Shown: positions 36,641-46,035 of the stretch, piece after piece
How positions within the stretch are numbered: position 1 is the first letter of the stretch
Layout: each line of letters starts with the position of its first letter
Origin: Deltaproteobacteria bacterium RIFOXYD12_FULL_56_24
Lineage (GTDB): Bacteria > Desulfobacterota > Desulfobulbia > Desulfobulbales > Desulfurivibrionaceae
NCBI GenBank assembly: GCA_001799285.1
Contig: MGTD01000002.1
Location: 420-62,511 of the forward strand
Direction of reading: 5' to 3'
Length of the DNA: 62,092 nucleotides
The notes under the pieces: model-generated
The model's input: the letters and a program-made list of their open reading frames with translations, nothing else
Database searches by the model: none
Told to the model about the DNA's origin: nothing
Translations under genes and position numbers: made by a program

Positions 36641-37825
36641 TCAGAAGAACTCAATGCGGAGAGCCGCCTGGAGGAAATATTCCTCGTCGCGGTCGCCCCC
36701 GCTTTCGTGCGCGTAACGGGTTCTGACATCAAAGAAGAATCGGTCCCCCATATCCCAGCTGCATAACAGACTGCCCTCGTTGAGCAATGAATCGTCGTTT
36801 TCCGAGTACTCCATCTGGTATTCAATTTGAACGCTCATTGGGGGAAGGGGTCGCCACTGATGGGCAATGGCCAGATTGTAGATCTTTTCCTCTTCTTCCG
36901 TATAATAACCGCTACCGATGCTGATCCGCAAGCCCTGTAGAAAGAGGGGCCAATGGCTGAGCTGGACGTTGGCGTTCCACTGGGTCGGCCGCGCGGTGCC
37001 ATATTGCTCGTGGTAGAGGCTGCCGCCGATCTCCCAGTTGTCGGCCAGCATGAACCCCGAGGCCAGACCGCTGAGTTCTTTAGCACGAATGTTAAGGGCC
37101 GCACGGTTGTTTGCGAAGTCGTACTCCGGGTCGGTTTCCCGTTCCCTGGTATAATTGGCCGCAGCCCAGAAACCTTTCCCCAGATAATTGATGGCCAGGT
37201 AGCCGGTGGCGAGATGGGTATCGTCGTTGATCCGATAAAAGCCTGAGTCATCCCGATCGGTGAAGCGTTCGTCGCGGACCCTGAGGTTCAGGCGCAGGGA
37301 TGGCGGCAGAGCCAGATCGTAGTCGAAAAATGGTCCCTGGCGCTGGAGGTTGAAATCGGTGTCGTTGAAAAGGTTATTTTCCTGACTGATACGACCATCA
37401 AACCAACCCAGGGACACCGTGTGTCCCTGGCGCAGAGGAAGGCTCAGCCTGGTTTGCATGGTCGTTTCCGACCAGGTGGAAAGAACGTCTCCGTAAACAG
37501 GGTGGAAATCCTCGTGGCCGTACAGTGACAGGTAGGAGCTGAGGGATGCCGACCTCTTCTGACTTTCAGGTTGGCTCCGTTTTTCTGCCCGGCCGACCGC
37601 CTGGCCGCTGCTTGAGGAGAGCGATGGAAGGCCGCTTTCCTCAAGATCAAGGACCCATGACGACATTGAGAGGATTTCCTCGGTGCTCTGCGGCGGATCC
37701 GGAATCGCGCTTGCTTGGTTTTCCGGGTCGGTTGCGGCCTGGGCCCGCAGTACAGCCACAGGGGTCAGCGAAACGGCGAACAGAAAGAGTGAGAAAAAGA
37801 TGAGTTCAGGGGCACGGTTGCGCAT
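36641..37825 (-). CDS. Putative outer-membrane beta-barrel protein (module gene 2)
   Basis: This 394-residue protein has a signal peptide (LIFFSLFLFAVSLTPVAVLRAQA) and a Ser/Pro-rich linker to about residue 90. About 300 residues of amphipathic strands follow, rich in aromatic residues (HTVSLGWFDGRI, LATGYLAINYLGKGFW). It ends ALRIEFF, with the terminal Phe expected of a barrel. I do not recognise a named family. It lies between the calcium-repeat gene (89 nt) and the second barrel (61 nt). Confidence 0.7.
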   Translation of the reverse strand: MRNRAPELIFFSLFLFAVSLTPVAVLRAQAATDPENQASAIPDPPQSTEEILSMSSWVLDLEESGLPSLSSSSGQAVGRAEKRSQPESQKRSASLSSYLSLYGHEDFHPVYGDVLSTWSETTMQTRLSLPLRQGHTVSLGWFDGRISQENNLFNDTDFNLQRQGPFFDYDLALPPSLRLNLRVRDERFTDRDDSGFYRINDDTHLATGYLAINYLGKGFWAAANYTRERETDPEYDFANNRAALNIRAKELSGLASGFMLADNWEIGGSLYHEQYGTARPTQWNANVQLSHWPLFLQGLRISIGSGYYTEEEEKIYNLAIAHQWRPLPPMSVQIEYQMEYSENDDSLLNEGSLLCSWDMGDRFFFDVRTRYAHESGGDRDEEYFLQAALRIEFF

Positions 37826-37914
37826 GGAATGTTTGGTCCGAAGAGAGATGAAAGCCGGGGGCGGGACACGCCACCCGGCTTTCTGTTTTTATGGGAGGAT
37901 TATGGTCGGGAGGG

Positions 37915-38292
37915 TTACCGGCGACCTCTGCCGCCGAAGCCTGATCCCATCAAGCCTGTTCCGGCAGGCACACCGAGGGGGGGAGTGCCCAGCGGCTGAC
38001 CGGTGAGGTCATTGATGCCGTCGCCGTTGGCGTCCATATTGTCGTTGTGCCCATCACCGTTGGCGTCGACAAAGGCAATCCCTTTACCGGTTCCCAGGGG
38101 AAGTCCGGTATAGTCGTTGATCCCGTCCTGGTTAGCATCCATCCGAGCGACGCCAATGCCTGGACCGCTGACCGCGCCTGGGCTGGCGGCGCCGCGGAAT
38201 CTGGCCGCCTGGGAGTCCACCGCGGTCAGCGACAGCATGGTTGCCGCCAGAACTGCACAGGACAGAGAAAAACGCATCAGTTTCTTTTTCAT
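37915..38292 (-). CDS. Exported protein with calcium-binding DxNxDG repeats (module gene 1)
   Basis: This 125-residue protein has a clear signal peptide (MKKKLMRFSLSCAVLAATML to DSQA). Three Asp-rich repeats follow: DANQDGINDYTG, DANGDGHNDNMD and DANGDGINDLTG. They resemble thrombospondin type 3 or EF-hand-like calcium loops. The tail is Gly-rich and ends in Arg. AGAGG precedes the ATG. It is the promoter-proximal gene of the leftward unit, divergent from the DUF6502 gene. Confidence 0.75.
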   Translation of the reverse strand: MKKKLMRFSLSCAVLAATMLSLTAVDSQAARFRGAASPGAVSGPGIGVARMDANQDGINDYTGLPLGTGKGIAFVDANGDGHNDNMDANGDGINDLTGQPLGTPPLGVPAGTGLMGSGFGGRGRR

Positions 38293-38486
38293 GGTCGTAC
38301 CTCTTTTGTTGGGGTTTATTTGTGCGGGAAAAATTCCCACGGATTTGATTTTAGAATACGTGTATTTTTTTCCCACGTCAAATTATTTTTTGTGGTATGG
38401 TAAAAAAAATCTCCGGGAGAGGACGCACCTCTTCCGGGGGTGTTTCCTTCCCGGCCTTGACGCATATATCAGAACGAGAGAATCAA
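38293..38486. promoter_or_regulatory. Shared divergent regulatory region of the envelope module
   Basis: 194 nt separate the two opposite units. It contains the palindrome GGGAA-N3-TTCCC followed by ACG, and a second TTTCCCACG about 30 nt further, which could form an operator. The region is strongly AT-rich around 38345-38405. Confidence 0.4.
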
Positions 38487-39323
38487 ATGAACGAAACCCA
38501 GGGTCCTCAACTTCCCGAGTCATTGGTGACGGCGCTTTCGCGACTGCTTGAACCCCTGGTCCGGCTGCTCATCGGACGCGGCGTGACCTACCCGATGCTC
38601 TGCGAACTTCTGAAAAAGTCTTACGTGGGCGTGGCTGAAGAACGTTTTCCGCTGTCCGGAAAACAACAGACCGACAGCCGTATCCACATCCTCACCGCGG
38701 TACATCGCAAGGACGTGAAAAGGCTGCGGGCTGAGCGCATGGCTACTGTTCCCAGGGCGGTGGCAACCAGTTCTCTGGGGGCGCTGCTGGTTTCCCGTTG
38801 GACCGGCTCCCCCCGCTATCTTGATGACCAGGGTCGCCCGCGGCCGCTATCTGTTGCCGCCACCAAGGGGGAATCTCCTTCCTTTGCCGATCTGATGGAG
38901 GAGGTTAGCACCAATGTTCGGCCGCGGGCTGTTCTGGACGAGTGGCTCCGGCTGGGGGTGGTCCGGCTTGGCGACGATAGGAAGGTCTATCTGAACACGG
39001 AGGCCTTTGTGCCGGAACAGGGCTTTGAGGAGAAGTGCTATTTCCTCGGCGAGAACGTTCGCGCTCACCTGGAGGCCTGTGTCAACAATCTCCAGCAGGA
39101 GGGGGCCACGGCGCCGGAGCGCAATGTCTTCTATGACGAACTTTCCGCAAGCTCGGTGGAAGAACTGCGGGGCATGGCCGCTCAGGAGGGCATGCGGGCG
39201 CTCCAGGCGATCAACCGGCGCGCCCTCGAACTGCAACAAAAGGATGCCGACGCAGAGGAAGCAAACCAGCAGATCCGTTTCGGTTTTTACTGGCATCAGG
39301 AACAGGAAGGGTACGAACAATGA
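38487..39323 (+). CDS. DUF6502 family protein (putative DNA-binding regulator)
   Basis: This 278-residue cytoplasmic protein matches the DUF6502 pattern: an N-terminal helical segment LLEPLVRLLIGRGVTYPML then ELLKKSYVGVAEERF, followed by GKQQTDSRIHILTAVHRKDVKRL, which looks like a winged-helix recognition region. The middle has VLDEWLRLGVVRLGDD. Its function is unknown; a regulatory role is inferred from the fold-like pattern and its divergent position. The ATG at 38487 is preferred over the frame start at 38397. Its stop overlaps the DUF5666 start by 4 nt. Confidence 0.75.
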   Translation: MNETQGPQLPESLVTALSRLLEPLVRLLIGRGVTYPMLCELLKKSYVGVAEERFPLSGKQQTDSRIHILTAVHRKDVKRLRAERMATVPRAVATSSLGALLVSRWTGSPRYLDDQGRPRPLSVAATKGESPSFADLMEEVSTNVRPRAVLDEWLRLGVVRLGDDRKVYLNTEAFVPEQGFEEKCYFLGENVRAHLEACVNNLQQEGATAPERNVFYDELSASSVEELRGMAAQEGMRALQAINRRALELQQKDADAEEANQQIRFGFYWHQEQEGYEQ

Positions 39324-40432
39324 AGAAGATCCGAACCGGCTGCGCCCTGTTTTTCCTGTTGCTGTTTGCCTCCTGTGTGCCGGCGGACTATTCCGGCTCC
39401 CTGGCCGATCGGGGGGAGTCCGGGATCGGCGGTACCGGCCAGCTGGCCGACAAGAAGACCGGCATCGGCGGCACCGGATTTTTAGCCGGAAACGATGGGG
39501 AGGTTTTAGGCATCGTTGGCCGGATCACCGGTTTCGGCAGCATCCTGGTCAATGGGGTCAAGGTGGAGTTCAAGTCGGCCACCCCGGTCTTCCTGGCCGG
39601 GCGCCAGGCCACCTCTGCGGATTTGTCGGTGGGCCAGGTGGTCGAAGTGCTGGCGGTGAACAGCAATGGCACGGTCCGGGCTGAATCGATCGCCATCCGG
39701 CCCGAGGTCGTTGGTCGGATCAGCTCCCCTGCCCCCGATAAAACGGCCTTTCAAATCCTTGGTCAACAGGTGGTGATCGGGGCCGATACCATTCTCCCCG
39801 CCACCTGGTCAAACGGTCCTCCGGCCGGCGCCACCGTGCGGGTGGGCGGTTTCCGCGATGCACAGGGACGGATTTTCGCCAGCCGTATCGAAGAAGGTCT
39901 GCCCGATGAAGCGGATTTTCTCATCGGGGTGGTCCAGGCCAGGTCCGCCGGGGGTGCGGTGGTGGACGGCCTGCCGGTGACTTTTGCCGGAGCGGCCGAT
40001 GATCTCCAGGTTGGCGATATTGTCAGGATCCGCGGTGAGTACCGCCAGGGAACCCTGGTCGCCCAGACCGTGGAGAGGGACAGGCCGGGTTTGTTTCAGG
40101 TCCGGGTGGACCGGCTCCTGGTCGAGGCCGTTCCGGTTGTCGGTCCCGGCGGAGGTTTCAGGTTGGGAACCCTGCCCTTCCGAGTAAAGGAAATGTCCGA
40201 TCTCGATCTTGACCGTCCGCAGGTGGAGGGAATGCCGCTTTTGTTCATGGGCGTTATGGACGCCGATGGCGGATTCAATTTGCAACGCATATCGATGGGA
40301 TCGGCAATAAGCCGTGGCGCAGCTCCCGCCGCGATGGGGCAAGGGAGATCGACGGGGTCATCTTCCACCGGCAAGGCTCCCGTCCGTTCGCCCTTGAGTG
40401 GACCTGGGGCAATCCGTCGAATGGGCCGGTGA
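39320..40432 (+). CDS. DUF5666 lipoprotein
   Basis: This 370-residue protein has a lipoprotein signal (CALFFLLLFASC) that would anchor it to a membrane. Next come two copies of a GIGGTG motif (SGIGGTGQLADKKTGIGGTG). Repeated beta-rich DUF5666 units follow, with VGRITGFGSILVNGVKVEF, LSVGQVVEVLA, VGRISSPAPD and LIGVVQARSAGGAVVDGLP. The C-terminal 40 residues are low complexity. DUF5666 has no established function. Coupled translation with the DUF6502 gene implies a shared role. Confidence 0.78.
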   Translation: MKKIRTGCALFFLLLFASCVPADYSGSLADRGESGIGGTGQLADKKTGIGGTGFLAGNDGEVLGIVGRITGFGSILVNGVKVEFKSATPVFLAGRQATSADLSVGQVVEVLAVNSNGTVRAESIAIRPEVVGRISSPAPDKTAFQILGQQVVIGADTILPATWSNGPPAGATVRVGGFRDAQGRIFASRIEEGLPDEADFLIGVVQARSAGGAVVDGLPVTFAGAADDLQVGDIVRIRGEYRQGTLVAQTVERDRPGLFQVRVDRLLVEAVPVVGPGGGFRLGTLPFRVKEMSDLDLDRPQVEGMPLLFMGVMDADGGFNLQRISMGSAISRGAAPAAMGQGRSTGSSSTGKAPVRSPLSGPGAIRRMGR

Positions 40433-40437
40433 CCGCA

Positions 40438-40457
40438 TATTGGGGTATACCCTGTGA
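40438..40457. repeat. 20-bp palindromic repeat, copy 1
   Basis: TATTGGGGTATACCCTGTGA is centred on a near-perfect palindrome (GGGGTATACCC). An 18-of-20 match occurs at 55087-55106. Both sit near gene ends. Confidence 0.6.
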
Positions 40458-40708
40458 TGAGGTTGATGCGCCTGGCGCTGTCCACCAGTTGCTGAATCCT
40501 GGTCCGACCCAGGGTCAGACCGACCGGGACCCCACCTTCCTGCCGTTTCCACAATACCATTAACAAACCTGGGTTATGCAGTATCACTCCGTCCCTCTCA
40601 TCTCTCCTTCCCCGCAATGATACCCTCTATGCGAAGCTCAAGGATAGCCCACCCAGGCTTCACCAAAAATACTTTTGACGTCACGTGTACAAATAGTATG
40701 ATTGCTTT

Positions 40709-40852
40709 ATGATCAAAAGCTTCAAGGACAAGAAAACCCTAAAACTGCCCAAAGGGAAATGCACCGGCTTTTTTTAAGCCTTTTGCAGACAGGCGGAGAA
40801 GCAACTGCGCGTCCTTGATGCCGCCGGCATCATTAAAGGTGACCAAAATGAA
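40709..40852 (+). pseudogene. Broken higB-type (RelE family) toxin gene
   Basis: The start MIKSFKDKKTLKL resembles HigB toxins, but the frame hits a stop after 22 codons, within a T-rich run. Similarity resumes in another frame with EKQLRVLDAAGIIK and then runs straight into higA. The central and C-terminal catalytic part of the toxin is missing. The toxin is therefore judged inactive. Confidence 0.65.
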
Positions 40853-41144
40853 CAGATTTCCCATACACCCCGGCAAAATTCTCGCCGAGGAACTTGCCGA
40901 ACTCAATATAACCGCCACCGAACTGGCCAAGAATATCCATGTGCCGCCCAACCGGATCTCCCAGATTTTGGCGGGGAAACGCTCCATCACCGTCGAGACC
41001 GCGCTGAGACTCGGGAAATGGTTTGGCACCGGTCCACATATCTGGTTGAACCTCCAGCACACCTATGATCTTGACCTCATCCAGCTGGATCTAAAGCCAA
41101 CCCTTGACGAGATAAAAACCAGAGTGGCTACACCTGCAGCGTGA
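40848..41144 (+). CDS. higA: HigA-type antitoxin (XRE-family DNA-binding protein)
   Basis: This 98-residue antitoxin of the VapI/HigA type reads FPIHPGKILAEELAELNITATELAKNIHVPPNRISQILAGKRSI across about residues 4-47. A family-typical segment follows, TVETALRLGKWFGTGPHIWLNLQ. The helix-turn-helix is intact. AAAGGTGA precedes the ATG at 40848. Its toxin partner upstream is broken, so this is an orphan that may still act as a repressor. Confidence 0.85.
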   Translation: MNRFPIHPGKILAEELAELNITATELAKNIHVPPNRISQILAGKRSITVETALRLGKWFGTGPHIWLNLQHTYDLDLIQLDLKPTLDEIKTRVATPAA

Positions 41145-41185
41145 GGATTCACATGATTTAATGTACTAAAGGAGTTTCACTGAAC

Positions 41186-44100
41186 ATGCTGACCTCGCCC
41201 TACCCCATCATCTTAATTCTTACCCTTTCGATTGGCATCCAGGCCGCCGCAGCTATCATGGCTTTCAGGCTGATCGGCATCACGGGCCGACGAAAGGCGT
41301 GGAGTCTCATCGCTATAGCATTGACGCTCATGGCGGTGCGCCGCGTGGTTCCGCTCTACCGTCTCATTACCGGTGACCTGTCGATTTTACCGGATCCGTT
41401 GAATGAGATTATTGGCCTTGCGCTGTCGGCGGCCATGGCAGCAGGCATCGCATTCATTGCCCCACTTTTTATCGAGCGCAAACAGCGGGAGGATGCTTTG
41501 GCCGAGAGGGTGATGCTGGCGGAGTTGTCCGCGGATATTGGCTTGGCTATGGTAAAACAGGATAATCTCCGGAGCATCCTGGATGCATGCGCCGAAGCCA
41601 TGGTCCGCCACCTCGATGCGGCCTTTGCACGGATCTGGACCTTGAATTCCGCTGAAGATGTCCTGGAAATGCAGGCAAGCTCCGGGATGTACACGAGGAT
41701 CGACGGCTCTCACCAACGGATTCCGGTTGGCAAGTTCAAGATAGGGCTGATCGCCGAAGAACGCAAACCGCACATTACGAATGCGGTCATAGGAGACCCA
41801 CGGGTCCACGATCAGGAATGGGCGAAACGGGAAGAGATGGTGGCCTTTGCCGGACATCCGCTCACCATCGGCGACAAACTCATCGGCGTCATGGCGATGT
41901 TCTCCCGCCACCCTCTGAGCGAGGTAACCCTTAAGGCCTTGGCTGCGGTTTCCAGCGAAATCGCGGTCGGTATCGACCGCAAGCTTGCCGAGGAGCAACT
42001 GCATCGACTGAATCGGCAACTGCGAGCCATCAGCGACTGTAACCAGACCTTGATGCGGGCCGAGGACGAGCAATCCTTGCTTGTCGATATCTGCCGGATC
42101 GTTTGCGACGAGGCCGGCTACCGGATGGCCTGGGTGGGATATGCTGAAAACGATGCCCCCGGAACCATCCGCCCAGTTGCCTGGGCCGGGGTCGAGGAGG
42201 GGTACCTCGAACAGGTCGGGCTCACCGGGAATGACATGACACGAGACCGAGGCCCAGGCCCAGGCATAACCGCCCCCCTCGCGATTGGCGAGGGCATCTG
42301 CATCCAGGATATCAGCACCGACCCCCAAGCCGCCCCGTGGCGGGACAGCGCCTTGCAGCGAGGGTATCGCTCGAGTATCGTCCTTCCCCTGCAGGACGAA
42401 AGCAAAAACAACTTCGGCATTCTCGGCATCTATTCTGCTGAGCCAAATGCCTTTCCCCCTGATGAAATTCGGCTCATGGAAGAACTGGCAGGCGATCTGG
42501 CGTTCGGCATCATGGTCCTGCGCACTCGCAGCGAACGCAAGCGCACCGAGCAGGAACGCCTGGACCATCTTCGGTTTGTCGAAATCATGGATCAGATCAA
42601 CCGGGTCATCCAGGGAACAGATGACATTCAGAAGATGATGAGTGATGTTCTTGACGCAGTGCTTGAGATCTTCGATTGCGACCGGGCATGGCTCCTCTAT
42701 CCCTGCGACCCTGAGGCCGCTTCATGGTCGGTGCCGATGGAACGCACCAAGCCGGAATATCCGGGTGCTAATGTGCAGGGGCGGGTGTTACCGATGGAGC
42801 CGGAGGTCCAAAGAATGTTCCGAATCCAGAGGGACACGGACAGCCCGGTTTCCTGGGGCCCGGGGTCCGACTATTCGTACCCCCAATGGCTAACGGAGCA
42901 ATTCGGGGTTCAATCCCAGTTGAGCGTTGCCACCTACCCCAAAACAGGGCAACCCTGGCAGTTCGGCATGCACCAGTGCTCTCATACCCGAGTATGGCAG
43001 CAGGAAGAGCTGGTCCTCTTTCAGGAAATCAACAGGCGTCTGGCCGATGGCCTGACCGGGCTGTTGGCTTACCGTGACTTGCAGGAAAGCGAGACAAAAT
43101 ACCGCCGCATCGTGGAAACGGCTACTGAAGGGATCTGGATGCTCGGGCCGGACAACATGACCACCTTTGTCAACGCCAGAATAGCCGACTTGCTCGGCTA
43201 CTCCGCTGAAGAGATGATTGGCCGACCGGTGACCGACTTCATGTTCGAGGAGGATGTGGACGATCATCTGAGCAAGATGGATAACCGTGGTCAGGGAATA
43301 TCGGAGTACTATGAACGCCGCTTCCGCTGCAATAACGGCCAGACCGTCTGGGCTCTTGCTTCCGCTACACCCATCATTGATGATGAACAGCGTTACCAGG
43401 GCTCTTTTGCGATGTTCACCGATATCACCGAGCGCAAGCAGTCGGTCGAAATACTCCGGGAGAGGGAGGCCTTCATCCGCAATATCCTCGATTCGGTCGA
43501 TGAGGGCTTCATCGTTGTCGATCCCCAGTACCGGATCATCTCGGTGAACCGGGCCTTCTGCAAAATGATGCAATTAGCCGAGGAGCAGGTGCTGGGCCGC
43601 TTCTGCTACGAGATTTCCCATCAGGCCAACCGCCCCTGTTTCGAACAGGGCGAGGACTGCGCCGTCCGGCGCAGCTTTGAGTCCGGCAAGGCGCATGCCG
43701 CCTTGCATTCCCATGTCGATTCCTCAGGAGCGAAACACCACATGGAGTTGAAGTCCTTTCCCATCACCGATGGGGATGGCATGGTGGTTTCGGTTATCGA
43801 AACCCTCAACGACGTGACCGAAAAGGTGAAGCTCGAAGAGCAGTTGCGGCAGGCCCAGAAGATGGAGGCAATCGGCACTTTGGCCGGCGGAGTGTCCCAC
43901 GACTTCAACAACATGCTGAGCGTAATCATCGGCCATGCGGAAATGGCCCTGCGGAAGGTGGACCCGACCGATCCGTTTTTTGCCAGTCTCCAGGAAATCA
44001 GGAAAGCAGCCGGGCGTTCCGCCGACCTGACCCGGCAACTGCTGGCCTTTGCCCGCAAGCAGACCGTCGTCCCCAAGGTCCTCGACCTCAATGTAACCCT

Positions 44101-44980
44101 GGAAGGAATGCTCAAGATGCTGCGGCGCCTGATCGGCGAGGATATCGATCTTGCCTGGTTGCCGGGGTCCGGTTTGTGGCCGGTCCTGATGGACCCCTCC
44201 CAGATCGATCAGATTCTAGCCAATCTCTGCGTCAATGCCCGCGATGCCATCGCGGGGGTTGGCAAGGTCACCATCGAAACCCGTAACGCCGTCATCGATG
44301 AGGGCTATTGCGCCGAGCACCCGGAGGTTGTTGCCGGCGAATACCTGTTGCTGAGCGTAAGCGACAACGGCTGCGGCATGGACCGCCTGACCGCCGGCAA
44401 GGTGTTCGAGCCGTTTTTCACCACCAAGGAATTGGGCAGGGGCACCGGGCTTGGCTTGTCCACGGTCTACGGGATCGTCAAGCAGAACAACGGCTTTGTC
44501 AACGTCTACAGCGAGCCGGGACACGGCTCAACCTTCAATGTCTACCTGCCCCGGCATGATGCCAAAATCGAGGAGATCCCGCAGGAAAGCCGGGCTTTGC
44601 CGATGGCGGGGGGGCATGAAACCATCCTGCTGGTCGAAGATGAGGCCGCTATTTTAGACATGACCAGGCAAATGCTGGAAGGAATCGGCTATCGGGTGCT
44701 GATCGCTTCGACTCCGGCGGAGGCGATCCAACTGGCTAAGAAGCACCCCGGCGAGATCCGGCTTCTGCTGACCGACGTGGTTATGCCGGAGATGAACGGC
44801 CAGGAACTCGCCAAAACCCTGCTCGGACTGTATCCGGGAATCAGGCCTCTGTTCATGTCCGGTTATGCGGGCAATATTATTCAGCGCCACGGCGAGCTTG
44901 ATGAGGGGGACAATTTTATCCAGAAGCCGTTCTCGATTCGGGCTCTGGCCGCCAAAATCCGGGAGGTGCTGGATACTTAA
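41186..44980 (+). CDS. Hybrid sensor histidine kinase with GAF, PAS and receiver domains
   Basis: This 1264-residue sensor has hydrophobic segments near 5-27, 38-56 and 75-95. Three GAF-like domains follow at about 105-275, 285-455 and 470-640, then two PAS domains at about 645-770 and 775-895. The H-box GGVSHDFNNMLSVIIGH puts the phospho-histidine at 905. ATPase boxes start near 1011, with DNGCGMD and GTGLGLSTVYGI. The C-terminal receiver has its acceptor aspartate at 1197 in LLLTDVVMPEMNG. The signal is unknown. AAAGGAG precedes the ATG. There is no adjacent output regulator; the molybdoenzyme operon is convergent. Confidence 0.92.
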   Translation: MLTSPYPIILILTLSIGIQAAAAIMAFRLIGITGRRKAWSLIAIALTLMAVRRVVPLYRLITGDLSILPDPLNEIIGLALSAAMAAGIAFIAPLFIERKQREDALAERVMLAELSADIGLAMVKQDNLRSILDACAEAMVRHLDAAFARIWTLNSAEDVLEMQASSGMYTRIDGSHQRIPVGKFKIGLIAEERKPHITNAVIGDPRVHDQEWAKREEMVAFAGHPLTIGDKLIGVMAMFSRHPLSEVTLKALAAVSSEIAVGIDRKLAEEQLHRLNRQLRAISDCNQTLMRAEDEQSLLVDICRIVCDEAGYRMAWVGYAENDAPGTIRPVAWAGVEEGYLEQVGLTGNDMTRDRGPGPGITAPLAIGEGICIQDISTDPQAAPWRDSALQRGYRSSIVLPLQDESKNNFGILGIYSAEPNAFPPDEIRLMEELAGDLAFGIMVLRTRSERKRTEQERLDHLRFVEIMDQINRVIQGTDDIQKMMSDVLDAVLEIFDCDRAWLLYPCDPEAASWSVPMERTKPEYPGANVQGRVLPMEPEVQRMFRIQRDTDSPVSWGPGSDYSYPQWLTEQFGVQSQLSVATYPKTGQPWQFGMHQCSHTRVWQQEELVLFQEINRRLADGLTGLLAYRDLQESETKYRRIVETATEGIWMLGPDNMTTFVNARIADLLGYSAEEMIGRPVTDFMFEEDVDDHLSKMDNRGQGISEYYERRFRCNNGQTVWALASATPIIDDEQRYQGSFAMFTDITERKQSVEILREREAFIRNILDSVDEGFIVVDPQYRIISVNRAFCKMMQLAEEQVLGRFCYEISHQANRPCFEQGEDCAVRRSFESGKAHAALHSHVDSSGAKHHMELKSFPITDGDGMVVSVIETLNDVTEKVKLEEQLRQAQKMEAIGTLAGGVSHDFNNMLSVIIGHAEMALRKVDPTDPFFASLQEIRKAAGRSADLTRQLLAFARKQTVVPKVLDLNVTLEGMLKMLRRLIGEDIDLAWLPGSGLWPVLMDPSQIDQILANLCVNARDAIAGVGKVTIETRNAVIDEGYCAEHPEVVAGEYLLLSVSDNGCGMDRLTAGKVFEPFFTTKELGRGTGLGLSTVYGIVKQNNGFVNVYSEPGHGSTFNVYLPRHDAKIEEIPQESRALPMAGGHETILLVEDEAAILDMTRQMLEGIGYRVLIASTPAEAIQLAKKHPGEIRLLLTDVVMPEMNGQELAKTLLGLYPGIRPLFMSGYAGNIIQRHGELDEGDNFIQKPFSIRALAAKIREVLDT

Positions 44981-45086
44981 TAAATGCTGACAATTTGCCC
45001 TGACCGTTTTTCTGAATCCCCGTGATTCTGAAATGAGGCTCGTAATACACTTGCAATTTGAATTCACACTGGCAGACGAGCGGAGC

Positions 45087-45126
45087 AAAAAAAATCCCCC
45101 GGCACCTTGCGGCATCGAGGGATTTT
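45087..45126 (-). terminator. Rho-independent terminator of the molybdoenzyme operon
   Basis: On the minus strand AAAATCCC pairs with GGGATTTT, with an imperfect inner stem closed by a GCAA tetraloop. The stem is followed by a run of eight T residues. It lies about 27 nt past the ferredoxin-subunit stop. Confidence 0.85.
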
Positions 45127-45152
45127 CATACCCAGAAATAACGCGAGATTAA

Positions 45153-45968
45153 TTATTGCTTGTCATCTTCGCTCAAACCTTTGGCAATCACCACTCCAGC
45201 CAGCCCGAGCATCCCGAGATTCTTTACCTGATCCATGGCCGGCTTCAGCATCCGGGCCATAATGGTCCGCCGCAGATTGGCCTGGGGCATGGTCTTCGGG
45301 ATTGAGGTGGTAGTCAGCAGGTGCATGTCCCTTTTGTTAGCGTAATAACGGACATTGGGACCGATCTTCACCTTGGCGTTTTCCAGCTTTACCGCGCCTT
45401 TCTGAACATACTTGGCCACCTCGGAATTAGGATCGGAGAGATCACCGAATATCCGCGCCCTGGCCAGACAGGTTTGCACGCAGGCCGGCTCCAGCCCCTG
45501 GGCCAGACGCTCTACGCAGAAGGTGCATTTGTCAGCCTTGGGCTCGCCGCCTTCCTCGTTTACATAGCGGGCGCTGTACGGACAGGCATCGGCGCAGGCG
45601 CCGCAACCGAGGCAGCGCTCCTTGTCGATCTGCACCGTGCCGTTGAATGGATCCTTCCAGGTGGCGGCCACCTGCATGGTCTTGGTCGCCCCGCTTTTAG
45701 GATCGGTAAAGGTGGCCTCGACCTTGTCCGCCGGGCAGACATCCACGCAGGCCGGCTTGTCGCAGTGGTTGCACAGGCCGGGATAGTAGGTGGAAGCCAT
45801 GCCCTGTGGGGTCTTGCTCGGCCCGAGGCGCAAAACCCAGTTTCTTCTTCGTTCCCGCTGGGCCGAATCCTTGCCCGTGGGAACCTCCCACTCGGCCCGG
45901 CAAGCTATGGCGCAGGCATGGCAGCCCACGCATTTCTCAAGATCTATAATCATTCCGTATTGACTCAC
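45153..45968 (-). CDS. Four-cluster ferredoxin electron-transfer subunit of a molybdoenzyme
   Basis: This 271-residue protein resembles PsrB/PhsB/TtrB. Cysteine groups for four [4Fe-4S] clusters are present: C13, C16, C19 and C23 (CVGCHACAIAC); C66, C69, C74 and C78 (CNHCDKPACVDVC); CLGCGACADACP; and CTFC with CVQTC. It lacks its own signal peptide, so export would be with the Tat-exported catalytic subunit. The C-terminus has only one weakly hydrophobic stretch (LGMLGLAGVVIAKGL). No NrfD-type membrane anchor follows; the operon ends here at a terminator. Confidence 0.93.
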   Translation of the reverse strand: MSQYGMIIDLEKCVGCHACAIACRAEWEVPTGKDSAQRERRRNWVLRLGPSKTPQGMASTYYPGLCNHCDKPACVDVCPADKVEATFTDPKSGATKTMQVAATWKDPFNGTVQIDKERCLGCGACADACPYSARYVNEEGGEPKADKCTFCVERLAQGLEPACVQTCLARARIFGDLSDPNSEVAKYVQKGAVKLENAKVKIGPNVRYYANKRDMHLLTTTSIPKTMPQANLRRTIMARMLKPAMDQVKNLGMLGLAGVVIAKGLSEDDKQ

Positions 45969-46035
45969 GGCATACCTCCATAATGCAAATTGGTTAATTT
46001 TCCTGCGGTATCGTCACGCTGACCGCGCTTATTTC

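Noticed and set aside
40460-40617. Minus-strand stretch reading LVDSARRINLITG
   Set aside because: It looks protein-like but could not be tied to any family, has no start, and overlaps the DUF5666 gene in its longer form.
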